A DNA stretch of 64,000 nt from FEN-1297 sp963843605 (lineage in GTDB: Bacteria > Bacteroidota > Ignavibacteria > Ignavibacteriales > Ignavibacteriaceae), in assembly GCA_963843605.1 (NCBI GenBank), contig CAWJLA010000004.1, positions 392,510-456,509 of the forward strand. The letters run 5' to 3'. The notes under the pieces are model-generated. The model saw only the letters and a list, made by a program, of their open reading frames with translations, did no database searches and was not told the origin of the DNA. The position numbers were made by a program, and so were the translations under genes. The stretch's first letter is position 1. Each line of letters starts with the position of its first letter. This document shows, one piece after another, positions 1 to 8,688 of this stretch.

Positions 1-1038
1 TGCAGCGTAAGATCCTTAAACGGAACATTCAGCGGTATGCCGTATTGTTTCGAGTTCCTGACAAGATCCCTTAAATGGATGCCGTATTTGGCCGACCTGA
101 ACGGCGCAATCGCTCCCTCGCTTAAATTCAAAGATGGATTCGGTATAACAAGATTCATATCTATGCCGATAACTTTGCTGAATCCCTGACATACCGGGCA
201 TGCGCCGAATGGATTATTGAAAGAGAAAAATCTCGGTTCAGGTTCTTCATACCTTATTCCGCAGCATTCGTAGAATTTATTGAATTCGTGCTTGCTCACC
301 CGTCTCTGCATTAATTAAAACTAATCTGTTCTCGCCTTCCTTAAACGTAACTTCGATAGCATCGGATAATTTTTCCCTGACTTTATTTTTCTGAACTTTA
401 AACCGTTCTATAATTACATTTATTTTATCTTTTTTTCTGGGATTTGCTTCTTCTTCGTTCAAGTCGACAAAGGTATTATTAAAGTAGATTCTGAAAAAAC
501 CTCTCTTTTTTAGCAGATCAAGTTCTTCTTTAATATTGTGCCCCTCATGGCTGTGAAGAGGGAATCCCAGATACCATTTGGAATCGTCAGGCTGCTCTTC
601 AAGCCAATCGGATACCGTACCGGTTGTAGCTTTCTTAACTTCTTTACCGCATTCAAAACAAATCGTTTTACCTATTCTGGCAAAAATCAATCTTAGATAA
701 TCATATACTTCTGTTGTAGTACCGACAGTTGAGCGTGTGTTTTTAGATCCGGTTCTCTGTTCGATTGCAACGGCCGGACTGATACCCTGAATATAGTCCA
801 CATCCGGTTTGTTGATTCTTTCAAGAAATTGTCTTGCGTAAGCCGAGAGACTTTCTACATACCTTCTTTGCCCCTCGGCGTAAATAGTATCAAAAACCAG
901 CGATGATTTTCCGCTCCCGCTCACCCCGGTAAAAACCACAAGTTTATTTCTCGGAATTTCGAAACTCAGGTTTTTCAGGTTATGCTCTCTTGCACCCTTA
1001 ATTATTATCCGTTTATTTTTATTTATTGAATCAGCCAT
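1..1038 (-). CDS. uvrA: Excinuclease ABC subunit A, N-terminal part, with a frameshift
   Basis: UvrA is the damage-sensing ABC-type ATPase of nucleotide excision repair. The first ATP-binding domain is clear, with the Walker A motif GVSGSGKSS at about residues 38-46 followed by the UvrA-typical segment YAEGQRRYVESLSAYARQFL. The frame read from 1038 stops at 277, about 30 codons after the true protein leaves it. From about position 305 to the window edge the neighbouring frame carries the continuation, including CGIRYEEPEPRFFSFNNPFG and ACPVCQGF. The break falls in or next to the short TCTCT run at 303-307 and needs one extra or two missing bases. I chose the ATG at 1038 because homology starts just after it; an upstream in-frame extension to 1152 looks like leader. 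The rest of the gene lies beyond position 1. The family is certain; whether the frameshift is real or an error is not. Confidence 0.93.
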
Positions 1039-1261
1039 ATTTATATTTAATACAAATGATTTAAAATTTATAAAACTATTTCCCCCGCATTTTTCACAAA
1101 CATAACACGTCGGGAAATCATAAAACACTAAATCGAATCCGGTAATATACAAAAGAAATGATTGTGAAAGAGTTAAAAAAAAGGTAGTAAATCACTCTCT
1201 TTCATAATTATAAGAAGAATTTACCCGCTGGTTCGAAAAAATATAAGCCATGTGACTTGTA

Positions 1262-2287
1262 TTACTTACTATTCTCTAATTTTCTCATCTCTTCAATTTT
1301 ATCATTCAATTCCTTAATCTTTTCATTTAACTCTTTCACCTTCTCATCTACTTTATCTTCGTAAGTTGTCTGATCCCAATAGCCTCTGTTTTCGAAATAG
1401 CCTTTAAACAGCCAGTTGTGTTTTAAAGCCTCCATATTTTCGGCCAAACGTGCCGCGCTAATTTTAGCTTCTATACTTGTCTGATGAATATTTTCAAGCG
1501 TTGATGCTATAGTAGTATCATATTTCCCTTTGGCTAATAATGCTCCTAAAACGCCCTGACCTTCTTTAACATTTTTAATCATATCTTTAACATCTATAAC
1601 TGCCTTATCTACATTACTTACAACATCTTGAACCCCGGTACCGAGCGTATCAAAAAGTCCTGTTATTTTGGATAATTCATCTGTAATATTTTTTAAACTT
1701 GAATCCGCTTGTTTGGTTAAATTGGATGCGTTATTATAGAGATCATCGTTATTGATTAATTTTCCTATGCTGCCTTCGCCTTTATTTACTTTACCTACAA
1801 TTTCGGAAAGATCTTTAGTCATATTTTTTGTGTACTGCATTATTCCTTCGGTCTGGGCAATAAGGGCGGAAAAGCCCACCGGTTCCTCCGATTGGATATA
1901 GCCTCCGTCTTTAACCGGTTCTGCACTGCTGCTGCCTATTTTCAGTACAACAACTTTACTTCCCACAAGGCCTTCCGTTTCTATGGTTGCTTTGGTATCT
2001 GTCTTTACAAATCGTCTAATGTCCGTTTGAAGTTCCATCGAAACATCTACCCTGCCGCTCGTATCGTTAACTATATTAATATTGCTTACCGAACCCACAT
2101 CTATACCGCTTAATCTTACGGTTGCACCGGTTCTCAATCCCTGGACATCTTTGAAATAAGCCTTTACGTTGAACGTAGAACTGAACAGCGCATTTTTCTG
2201 TCCGATTAAAAAAACAGCTAGTACAAGCAGAATAGTTCCCAGAAAAATAAAAACTCCCAGCCGGATCGAAGACATATTTTTAAACAT
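1262..2287 (-). CDS. mlaD: MCE/MlaD-family lipid transport substrate-binding protein
   Basis: This is the periplasmic, membrane-anchored lipid-binding component of an Mla-type phospholipid transporter. A single N-terminal membrane segment (about residues 9-27) is followed by one MCE domain (about 38-115), recognisable by FKDVQGLRTGATVRLSGIDV. The remaining 200 or so residues are predicted to be helical, and the last 40 are rich in E, K and L, resembling a coiled coil. The ATG overlaps the stop of mlaF by one base, so the two are translationally coupled. Gene order mlaE-mlaF-mlaD on the minus strand is the standard transporter core. No mlaC or mlaA is seen nearby. At 341 residues it is longer than E. 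coli MlaD, as is common for single-MCE proteins of this type. Confidence 0.9.
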   Translation of the reverse strand: MFKNMSSIRLGVFIFLGTILLVLAVFLIGQKNALFSSTFNVKAYFKDVQGLRTGATVRLSGIDVGSVSNINIVNDTSGRVDVSMELQTDIRRFVKTDTKATIETEGLVGSKVVVLKIGSSSAEPVKDGGYIQSEEPVGFSALIAQTEGIMQYTKNMTKDLSEIVGKVNKGEGSIGKLINNDDLYNNASNLTKQADSSLKNITDELSKITGLFDTLGTGVQDVVSNVDKAVIDVKDMIKNVKEGQGVLGALLAKGKYDTTIASTLENIHQTSIEAKISAARLAENMEALKHNWLFKGYFENRGYWDQTTYEDKVDEKVKELNEKIKELNDKIEEMRKLENSK

Positions 2288-3042
2288 TAATTTCTCCTGT
2301 TATTAGAATCAATAACTTCCGAACTGAAGAAATCCACAAGAAAAGGATCTTTTGTAGAAGTAAGATCATCGATATTCCCTTCATATCTGAGTTTTCCGTC
2401 TTTAAGAACGACGGCTCTGGATGCAATAATTTTTGCGCATGTTAAATCGTGTGTTACGATTACAGACGTTGTATGCAGATCTTTCTGCAATTCAACGATT
2501 AACTGACTTATTTCCTTTGAAGTAATAGGATCAAGACCCGTTGTCGGCTCGTCATATAATATTAATTTCGGTTCGGTAATAATAGTTCTTGCGAGCCCGA
2601 TTCTTTTTTTCATTCCTCCCGACAGTTCGGCAGGCATTTTATCGATAGAATCCTGCAAAGAAACTTTCTCCAGTACATCTTTAACTTTTTTAGTTCTTTC
2701 CGGTTCGGTAAAATCAAAATTACGTACTAACGGAAATTCAAGGTTTTGCCTTACGGTCATAGAATCGTACAGTGCCGCACTTTGGAATAAAAAACCTATT
2801 TGTTTTCTGATCACATTCAATTTTTTTAAAGGTAATTTAAGTAAGTCTTCACCCTCAAGGAAAATTTCTCCCGCATCGGGTTCCATTAATCTGACAATAC
2901 ATTTTAATAAAACACTCTTACCGGTACCGCTGCGTCCGAAAACAACCATATTTTCATTTTCTTTTATGTTGAGCGAAATATCATCCAATACCTTTAGATC
3001 ACCGAACGATTTACTCAAGTTTTTAATTTCTATGAATGACAT
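2287..3042 (-). CDS. mlaF: ABC transporter ATP-binding protein, MlaF type
   Basis: Cytoplasmic ATPase that powers the Mla lipid transporter. All ABC motifs are intact: Walker A GRSGTGKS at residues 36-43, Q-loop near residue 87, signature LSGGMKKR at 140-147, Walker B LILYDEP at 160-166 and an H-loop histidine in VTHD. The sequence GLDPITSKE after Walker B matches MlaF-type ATPases. It sits between mlaE (one-base gap) and mlaD (one-base overlap), so the three genes form one unit. The length of 251 residues is typical. Confidence 0.93.
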   Translation of the reverse strand: MSFIEIKNLSKSFGDLKVLDDISLNIKENENMVVFGRSGTGKSVLLKCIVRLMEPDAGEIFLEGEDLLKLPLKKLNVIRKQIGFLFQSAALYDSMTVRQNLEFPLVRNFDFTEPERTKKVKDVLEKVSLQDSIDKMPAELSGGMKKRIGLARTIITEPKLILYDEPTTGLDPITSKEISQLIVELQKDLHTTSVIVTHDLTCAKIIASRAVVLKDGKLRYEGNIDDLTSTKDPFLVDFFSSEVIDSNNRRN

Positions 3043-3043
3043 T

Positions 3044-3847
3044 TCAATGGCTCCACAGCAAAACAGTAATCTTAACTAGAACCATGTCCACTAAAAGAAT
3101 TATGAGAGATGAAATGACCACCGAGCTGGTGGACGCATTTCCCACACCGACAGTACCGTTCTCGGCATTATATCCCTTATAAGCCCCGACAATTCCCACA
3201 ATAAATCCGAAGACAAATGTCTTCGCAATTCCCGGAATTACATCAGTAAACCCCAGCGAGTTAATTACCGCATTTGTATAAAGCTGAAAATTTATTCCTT
3301 GCGAGAGATATATTGCCAGGTACCCGCCGATAATTGCCAGAAAAATTACATACACGGTGAGCATTGGCAGAATTATTGTGCATGCCACAACCCTGCTAAC
3401 AACTAAAAATTTAAAAGGATTTATTGCCGAAACTTCCATTGCATCAATCTGCTCGGTAACACGCATTGAGCCCAGTTCGGCGCCTATTCCCGAGCTGACT
3501 CTCCCGGCAAATATTAATGCGGTTATAACCGGTCCTAATTCTCTTACTACGGATAATGCAACCATACCCGGCAAAAATGATTCTGCGCCGAACCTTGCCA
3601 TTACAGGCTGGCTCTGCATTGCAAGTACAAGTCCGATTATAAATCCGGTAACGCTGACAATAGGCAGAGTTTTTACACCGAGCTCATCCATATGATTTTT
3701 AACTTCCGCAAACTCGTACGGCGGTAAGAATACATTCTTAAAGAAGTTAATAGAAAATAAGGTCAGACCGGTAATTGTTTCGAAAAACTCACCAAATCTT
3801 TTTTCGGTTATGGAAACTGCGTTATTTGTTTTGGTATTGGAATCCAA
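3044..3847 (-). CDS. mlaE: MlaE-family lipid ABC transporter permease
   Basis: Inner-membrane permease of the Mla phospholipid transporter. It is strongly hydrophobic, with five or six membrane segments, and carries the MlaE signature region: VRELGPVITALIFAGRVSSG near residues 105-125, followed by GAELGSMRVTEQIDAMEV. It is 267 residues long, normal for the family. It lies directly upstream of mlaF. About 150 bases separate it from yraN, so transcription from the rnhB-yraN side is possible but not shown. Confidence 0.93.
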   Translation of the reverse strand: MDSNTKTNNAVSITEKRFGEFFETITGLTLFSINFFKNVFLPPYEFAEVKNHMDELGVKTLPIVSVTGFIIGLVLAMQSQPVMARFGAESFLPGMVALSVVRELGPVITALIFAGRVSSGIGAELGSMRVTEQIDAMEVSAINPFKFLVVSRVVACTIILPMLTVYVIFLAIIGGYLAIYLSQGINFQLYTNAVINSLGFTDVIPGIAKTFVFGFIVGIVGAYKGYNAENGTVGVGNASTSSVVISSLIILLVDMVLVKITVLLWSH

Positions 3848-3997
3848 GAAATACCTAACCGTTCAATTTTTTGTTTTATAAAAATAATGAAATGGAATAA
3901 AAAACATATGCCTATATTCAAAAACCAAAATAATAAAAAAACCATCTTAAAAAAAGAAAACCGTACATAACCGCTTTCAGGAATTGTGTTTAATATA

Positions 3998-4360
3998 TTA
4001 AAAAAACGCATTTTTATAGTGTGTTATTTCCGGTTTCTTACTAAGGATTATTGTAATTACGTCAAAACGACAGTCCTCTCCGTGAATTTTATTCTCTATC
4101 AAATACATTTCCGCAATTTTTTTTATCTGTTTTTGTTTTGCCGCGGTAATTGAATACTCGGGCGCCCCGTACTTGAGGGAATATCTTGTTTTTACTTCCA
4201 GAAAGGTTAAATAATTATCTTCCGGATCTCTTGCAATAATATCAATCTCGCCTTTTCCGAAACGATAATTTTTTGCTATAATTTCGAAACCTTTATCCAG
4301 TAAAAACTTTTCAGCAAGTTCTTCCCCCAGTTTGCCTAATTCTTTTCCTTCTTGAATCAT
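3998..4360 (-). CDS. YraN/UPF0102-family putative endonuclease-fold protein
   Basis: Small cytoplasmic protein with a restriction-endonuclease-like fold. Visible features are GKLGEELAEKFLLDKGFEII at the N terminus and the nuclease-type core with GEIDIIARD and FLEVKTR, which supplies the D-x(n)-E-x-K residues. Its biochemical role is not established in the family. I chose the ATG at 4360 because a strong purine-rich site (GGGGAG) lies just upstream; an earlier start at 4393 adds eleven unconserved residues. The gene follows rnhB closely, a very common pairing in bacteria. Confidence 0.88.
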   Translation of the reverse strand: MIQEGKELGKLGEELAEKFLLDKGFEIIAKNYRFGKGEIDIIARDPEDNYLTFLEVKTRYSLKYGAPEYSITAAKQKQIKKIAEMYLIENKIHGEDCRFDVITIILSKKPEITHYKNAFF

Positions 4361-4417
4361 TTCTCCCCTATTTTTTAAAATTGACAAATTCAAATTTTAT
4401 AGAAGCTCTCCGACAGA

Positions 4418-5047
4418 TTATTTAATACCATGGAGTTTTTTTTCAATCGCCGGTTCTGACAATATTTTCAATAAGAAAGTTTTTCTGTGAAAGGGAGATG
4501 CTCCGTAAAGTTTAATAGCATTAATGTGGTCCTTAGTACCGTACCCTTTATTTTTGGACCATAAATACTGCGGGTAATATTTATCCATCCTTTTCATAAT
4601 ACGGTCACGAGTAACTTTGGCTAAAATGGAAGCCGCAGCAATTGAAAATGATTTTGAGTCGCCCTTAATAATCGGAAGAGCGGGTATTTCCGAAGTAAAA
4701 ATTTTATTACCGTCAATTAAAATCAGATCCGGTTTTATTCCGAGCCGTCCGACAGCGATTTTCATCGACAGCAGAGATGCCTGCAGAATATTTATTGAAT
4801 CAATTTTACCGTGAGATACCAATGCAACCGAATAAGACAAAGATTTGGAAATAATTTCCGGGAATAGGAATTCTCTTTCTTTTTCGGAAAGTTTCTTGGA
4901 ATCGTTAACTCCGCTAATAACCGTATTTTTGTCAAATATAACGGATGCGCTCACAACCGGTCCGGCCAGAGGTCCGCGACCTGCTTCGTCTACACCGGCA
5001 ATATATCTTATGCCCTCTTTTAAAAAAGAATTATCGAAATGTTTCAT
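4418..5047 (-). CDS. rnhB: Ribonuclease HII
   Basis: RNase HII cleaves RNA in RNA/DNA hybrids and removes misincorporated ribonucleotides. The N-terminal motif GVDEAGRGPLAGPVV contains the first acidic pair (D20, E21). The later DGNK segment and KVTRDR region match the family core, as does the terminal ASPFHRKTF segment. Length is 209 residues. It overlaps the end of the upstream prenyltransferase gene by four bases (ATGA type), so the two are probably co-translated. Confidence 0.96.
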   Translation of the reverse strand: MKHFDNSFLKEGIRYIAGVDEAGRGPLAGPVVSASVIFDKNTVISGVNDSKKLSEKEREFLFPEIISKSLSYSVALVSHGKIDSINILQASLLSMKIAVGRLGIKPDLILIDGNKIFTSEIPALPIIKGDSKSFSIAAASILAKVTRDRIMKRMDKYYPQYLWSKNKGYGTKDHINAIKLYGASPFHRKTFLLKILSEPAIEKKLHGIK

Positions 5048-5883
5048 TTTCCCAGATAAATTGCTGTTAATCCTAATATCATATTTAATTTTAACAAGCG
5101 ACTGACGGTGTTAAGGCTTTCCGGAGAATGATCGTCAAAAAGTTTTTTAATTGAATAAACGATTAACGGATTTACCGATAACATAATAATGATAAAGTAC
5201 TCAATTTTATATAACCTGGTTATAAAAGGAAAAAACGTTGCCGCTATTAAAATAATACCTAAAATAAGAATTAAATTATTTGCGGATTTATATCCTTTTA
5301 ATATCGGAAAAGTTTTAATATTATTTGCGCTGTCTCCTTTTACGTCTTCCATGTCTTTTACAATTTCTCTTATTGCATTAATTAAAAAAGCAAATACCGC
5401 GGGAATAACAGCAAATCTTACATTATTAACTGCAATACCGCCGTATAAAAATGCAAGTCCGGTTAATGATGCGACAATACTGTTGCCGAAAAGGGGTATT
5501 GATTTAAACTTATACGAATATAAAAACAGGATCATATTTGCGGAACAGGCCACTATGAAAGCCGCGTCATTTATAAGGTAACCTAAAAAAAGAGAGATAA
5601 TTATAAACAAGAAATACATAATTAAAGCCTGCTTCCTTGAAATAACATTCGAAGGCAGCGGGCGGTCAGGGCGGTTCAGTTTATCAATCTCAATATCAAA
5701 AATATCGTTTATAGTATTACCCGCAGCGGCAGCAAATCCTGCAGATAAAGATGCGAATATAATTATCCTTATCGAGTAACCGGTTGAAGCACAAATAACC
5801 GATGAAATAATAACAGAAAGCAGCACGATAAGAATGTTTACCGGACGGATAATCTTAATAACCGCTATAATCTTTTTGACCAT
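5044..5883 (-). CDS. UbiA-family prenyltransferase
   Basis: Integral membrane prenyltransferase that attaches an isoprenoid chain to an acceptor. About eight or nine membrane segments are visible. The first aspartate-rich motif NDIFDIEIDKLNRPDRP is at about residues 59-75, and the second (EIVKDMEDVKGD) is near the middle. Members of this shape from related bacteria are often called geranylgeranylglycerol-phosphate geranylgeranyltransferase, but the acceptor cannot be read from the sequence; a quinone or other lipid is possible. It lies upstream of rnhB with a four-base overlap. Confidence 0.85.
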   Translation of the reverse strand: MVKKIIAVIKIIRPVNILIVLLSVIISSVICASTGYSIRIIIFASLSAGFAAAAGNTINDIFDIEIDKLNRPDRPLPSNVISRKQALIMYFLFIIISLFLGYLINDAAFIVACSANMILFLYSYKFKSIPLFGNSIVASLTGLAFLYGGIAVNNVRFAVIPAVFAFLINAIREIVKDMEDVKGDSANNIKTFPILKGYKSANNLILILGIILIAATFFPFITRLYKIEYFIIIMLSVNPLIVYSIKKLFDDHSPESLNTVSRLLKLNMILGLTAIYLGK

Positions 5884-5962
5884 ATATTTATAATTATTGC
5901 CTATAGATAATTAAAATTAACACAAAGATATAATTGCAATTATGAAGTTAAAAAAAACGCGG

Positions 5963-7729
5963 TTAAAATTCATTTACTATGCCGAAGTGAATCTTAGCGT
6001 CGGAGAAGGTATCCCCTTTTGCAAGCGCAAAGCTTACTCTTAAAACACCGAGTCCGGTTTCAAGGTTTAATCCAATACCGTAACCTATTTTAAAACCTTC
6101 GCTTTTTTCAACATTAAGTTCCGGCTCGGCATTTCTCAAAAAGTAGCCAGTATCGAGAAATAAAAATCCGAAGGTTCTTCTCGTCAGTAATAAACGGTAC
6201 TCGAAGTTTGTCCAGAAGATCCTGTTTCCCAGGAATTGGTCTTCTCTGTAGCCTCTCAGAGAATTTGCGCCGCCCAGACGAAACAGGTCGCTTACTTCGA
6301 AAAATGAAGAACCCCTTAATTCCCGTCCGTGAAGTGCCAGGGCAACTATTTGTCTGCTGAACACCTGATAAAACGCGCTGATATCAAGAAGTATCCGCTG
6401 CAGCGAAATATTTGTCTGAATACCGGCAGTTAAAAATTTCTGCGGACCGGTAATTATCTTCCTGCTGTAGGAATATGAGTTCAAAAATAAAATCCCTTCG
6501 GTCGGAGCATATGGATCATCCCTTGTATCAATTTTTAAATTCAAACCGGTAGTAACCGAATTAGAATGGAACACTGTAAAAACACTTGTACTGCTCTCGG
6601 TAGGTATAACCGATTCGGCGGATAAACTGAGCGAAGCAGAAATTGTTTCAGTCGCCAGGTATTCTACCGAACCTTGAAGTGCTCTTTGTACGTATGAAGT
6701 ATCTTGTTTCCGCTGGAACAAACTGCCCTGTAGATTGAAAGGGTATCCGAAGATCCACGGCTCCAGATATTTCAGCTCAAGGTTCTGAGAATACCGGTCA
6801 TATTGCTGCCAGTTAATAGCCGCGGCCCTGCCTGTGCCGAATAAATTTCTTAAACTGATATTAACCAGACCCGTCAGGTAGCCGGGCTGGTTTTGTCCCG
6901 CAGACGGAATGTATCCGATTATACCGTCAAAGTTATTCGTTTGTTTTTCTTTAACCTTAATCCGGAGAATGCCTTCATTTTTTGAATTAAGAAAAAAATC
7001 CGGAGCCTGAACCGGATCAAAGAAAGCCAGACGATTTAGTCTCTTTGGAATTTCGTCGATGGTTTTCTGGGAATATTTTTCTCCTTTTGTAATTCTCAGT
7101 TCACGAAGGATGACATCATCTTTGGTTTTGGAATTCCCGGTAATTTCAAAATGATCTATCCTGCTTAGAATCCCGGGATTGCAATTCAGGTATATATCCG
7201 CATTATAATTTCCCGAAAGCGAATCGCCGTAAAAATATATTGAATTAATTTTAATCTTCGCGAAAGGATATCCGTTGTCTTCAAAATATGTAAGCGATTG
7301 AGCAATGTCGTTTTCAAGGGCGCTTTTATTAAAAATACGGCTGATTAAGAATTCGAAAAAAGGGTATATCTCAGCATGCTGGACGGAATCGAGTCCGCTT
7401 ATACTCAATTTTCTTACGTAGGTGGGAGTACCTTGGTCCACATTTATAACAAGGCTTACCGAATTTGAATCGACCGGAATTAACTTGGTTCCGGCGAAAG
7501 AGGAATGCAAATAACCTATATCGGCAAGGTGTGAGGCAAGCCTGTATTTAACACTGTCGATTATCCCTTTATAAATCTTTGTGTCTTCCTGCGTACCGCT
7601 CCATGAAACTATATCGTTGTTGCCGGCATCGTGATTTCCCTGAACCGTTATGGAATTTATAACCTGACAGGACGCTTTAAGGGAAAAGAATAAAAATAAA
7701 ACAAACAGATATTTACCTTGGCGTAACAT
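5963..7729 (-). CDS. BamA/TamA-like outer-membrane protein with POTRA domains
   Basis: 588-residue protein of the Omp85 superfamily. A signal peptide (about residues 1-21, ending near KASCQ) is followed by POTRA-like repeats to about residue 270, for example the segment beginning SRIDHFEITGNSKTKDDVIL. The rest is a predicted 16-strand beta-barrel, with the family segment LGGANSLRGYREDQFLGNR and a C-terminal phenylalanine. It is shorter than true BamA, which has five POTRA domains, so a TamA-like or accessory Omp85 role is more likely. The start overlaps the end of the sugar kinase gene by 17 bases. Confidence 0.85.
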   Translation of the reverse strand: MLRQGKYLFVLFLFFSLKASCQVINSITVQGNHDAGNNDIVSWSGTQEDTKIYKGIIDSVKYRLASHLADIGYLHSSFAGTKLIPVDSNSVSLVINVDQGTPTYVRKLSISGLDSVQHAEIYPFFEFLISRIFNKSALENDIAQSLTYFEDNGYPFAKIKINSIYFYGDSLSGNYNADIYLNCNPGILSRIDHFEITGNSKTKDDVILRELRITKGEKYSQKTIDEIPKRLNRLAFFDPVQAPDFFLNSKNEGILRIKVKEKQTNNFDGIIGYIPSAGQNQPGYLTGLVNISLRNLFGTGRAAAINWQQYDRYSQNLELKYLEPWIFGYPFNLQGSLFQRKQDTSYVQRALQGSVEYLATETISASLSLSAESVIPTESSTSVFTVFHSNSVTTGLNLKIDTRDDPYAPTEGILFLNSYSYSRKIITGPQKFLTAGIQTNISLQRILLDISAFYQVFSRQIVALALHGRELRGSSFFEVSDLFRLGGANSLRGYREDQFLGNRIFWTNFEYRLLLTRRTFGFLFLDTGYFLRNAEPELNVEKSEGFKIGYGIGLNLETGLGVLRVSFALAKGDTFSDAKIHFGIVNEF

Positions 7730-8678
7730 CTAGCGTTTTCATTTTTTTCCCCAGCGGAGTAATTGGTACTTTATCCATAAAAGGCTTCCATTCATTTTCG
7801 GCAACGCTGCAAACATCGTAACGCGAGGCATTGACCGCACCTAGACACACTGCGCTGGTTAAGGTTTCTTCAAAAGTAAAATTATTGTGCCAACCGTAAG
7901 CGATGCCTGCTACAAAACAGTCGCCGCTTCCTGTTGAGTCAACATGAATAATTTTCGGGTTTTCCGCTTTGAAATGAAAATCGAAATTGGAAGCATAAAT
8001 CGCTCCGGCTCCGTCGGTAAGGTAAGCTTGTTTAATGCCCTTAACATACAACCCGTTAAGGTAGGAGTTTTTTTGCTCCTCGTTTTGTAAAGAAATACCT
8101 AACGATTTTTCAACTTCCTCTTTGTTATTATGAACAATAGTAGGTGATTTATTAATACAGTTTTGAAGATGCCTTCCGTAAGTATCGCAAATGGATATTT
8201 TATCGTATTTATTAGCAAGTTCAATTCCGAACGGAAAAATATCATCGGCCTCTTCACAAGGGGAGCTGCCCGAAAAGACTACTATCTCGCAATTTTCAAT
8301 CATCTTTTCCAATTTCAATTTAAACTCGTCAACCTCTGACGCATTCACGGCAGTATCGGATGCAAAAAAAGTAAAAACTCTTTTAGCCGATTTATCTATA
8401 ATTACTGAGCACTCTCTGGTTTCGTTTTTTGTGTGTATAGTGGAAAAATTAATTTTTTCTTTTGAAAGACTTTCTCTCAGAAGTTTACCGTTATTTCCGC
8501 CCTGAAACGTAAAAGCAAAATTGTCCATATGAAGGTAATTCAACTGCCGGCTTACATTTATTCCCTTACCTCCGACTTTTATTTCAAGGTCGCCGCTTCT
8601 GTTGTTGATATTAAGATCCAGTTTATTGTATGCAATTCTTCTTTCCAGGAGAGGATTAATAGTTATTGTCAAAATCAT
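7713..8678 (-). CDS. PfkB-family sugar kinase (1-phosphofructokinase-like)
   Basis: Ribokinase/PfkB-superfamily kinase that phosphorylates a sugar or sugar phosphate. The N terminus (ILTITINPLLERR, then KVGGKGINVSRQL) is the 1-phosphofructokinase / tagatose-6-phosphate kinase type. The C-terminal signature HVDSTGSGDCFVAGIAYG contains the catalytic aspartate and anion-hole glycines. Length of 321 residues is normal. No phosphotransferase-system gene is nearby, so the substrate is open. It lies ten bases after a GWxTD-protein gene and overlaps the Omp85 gene. Confidence 0.82.
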   Translation of the reverse strand: MILTITINPLLERRIAYNKLDLNINNRSGDLEIKVGGKGINVSRQLNYLHMDNFAFTFQGGNNGKLLRESLSKEKINFSTIHTKNETRECSVIIDKSAKRVFTFFASDTAVNASEVDEFKLKLEKMIENCEIVVFSGSSPCEEADDIFPFGIELANKYDKISICDTYGRHLQNCINKSPTIVHNNKEEVEKSLGISLQNEEQKNSYLNGLYVKGIKQAYLTDGAGAIYASNFDFHFKAENPKIIHVDSTGSGDCFVAGIAYGWHNNFTFEETLTSAVCLGAVNASRYDVCSVAENEWKPFMDKVPITPLGKKMKTLDVTPR

Positions 8679-8688
8679 AATTGATATT

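Noticed and set aside
3808..4011. 67-residue hydrophobic reading frame between yraN and mlaE
   Set aside because: It overlaps both neighbours' ends and has no ribosome site or recognisable family; AT-rich sequence readily gives hydrophobic frames.
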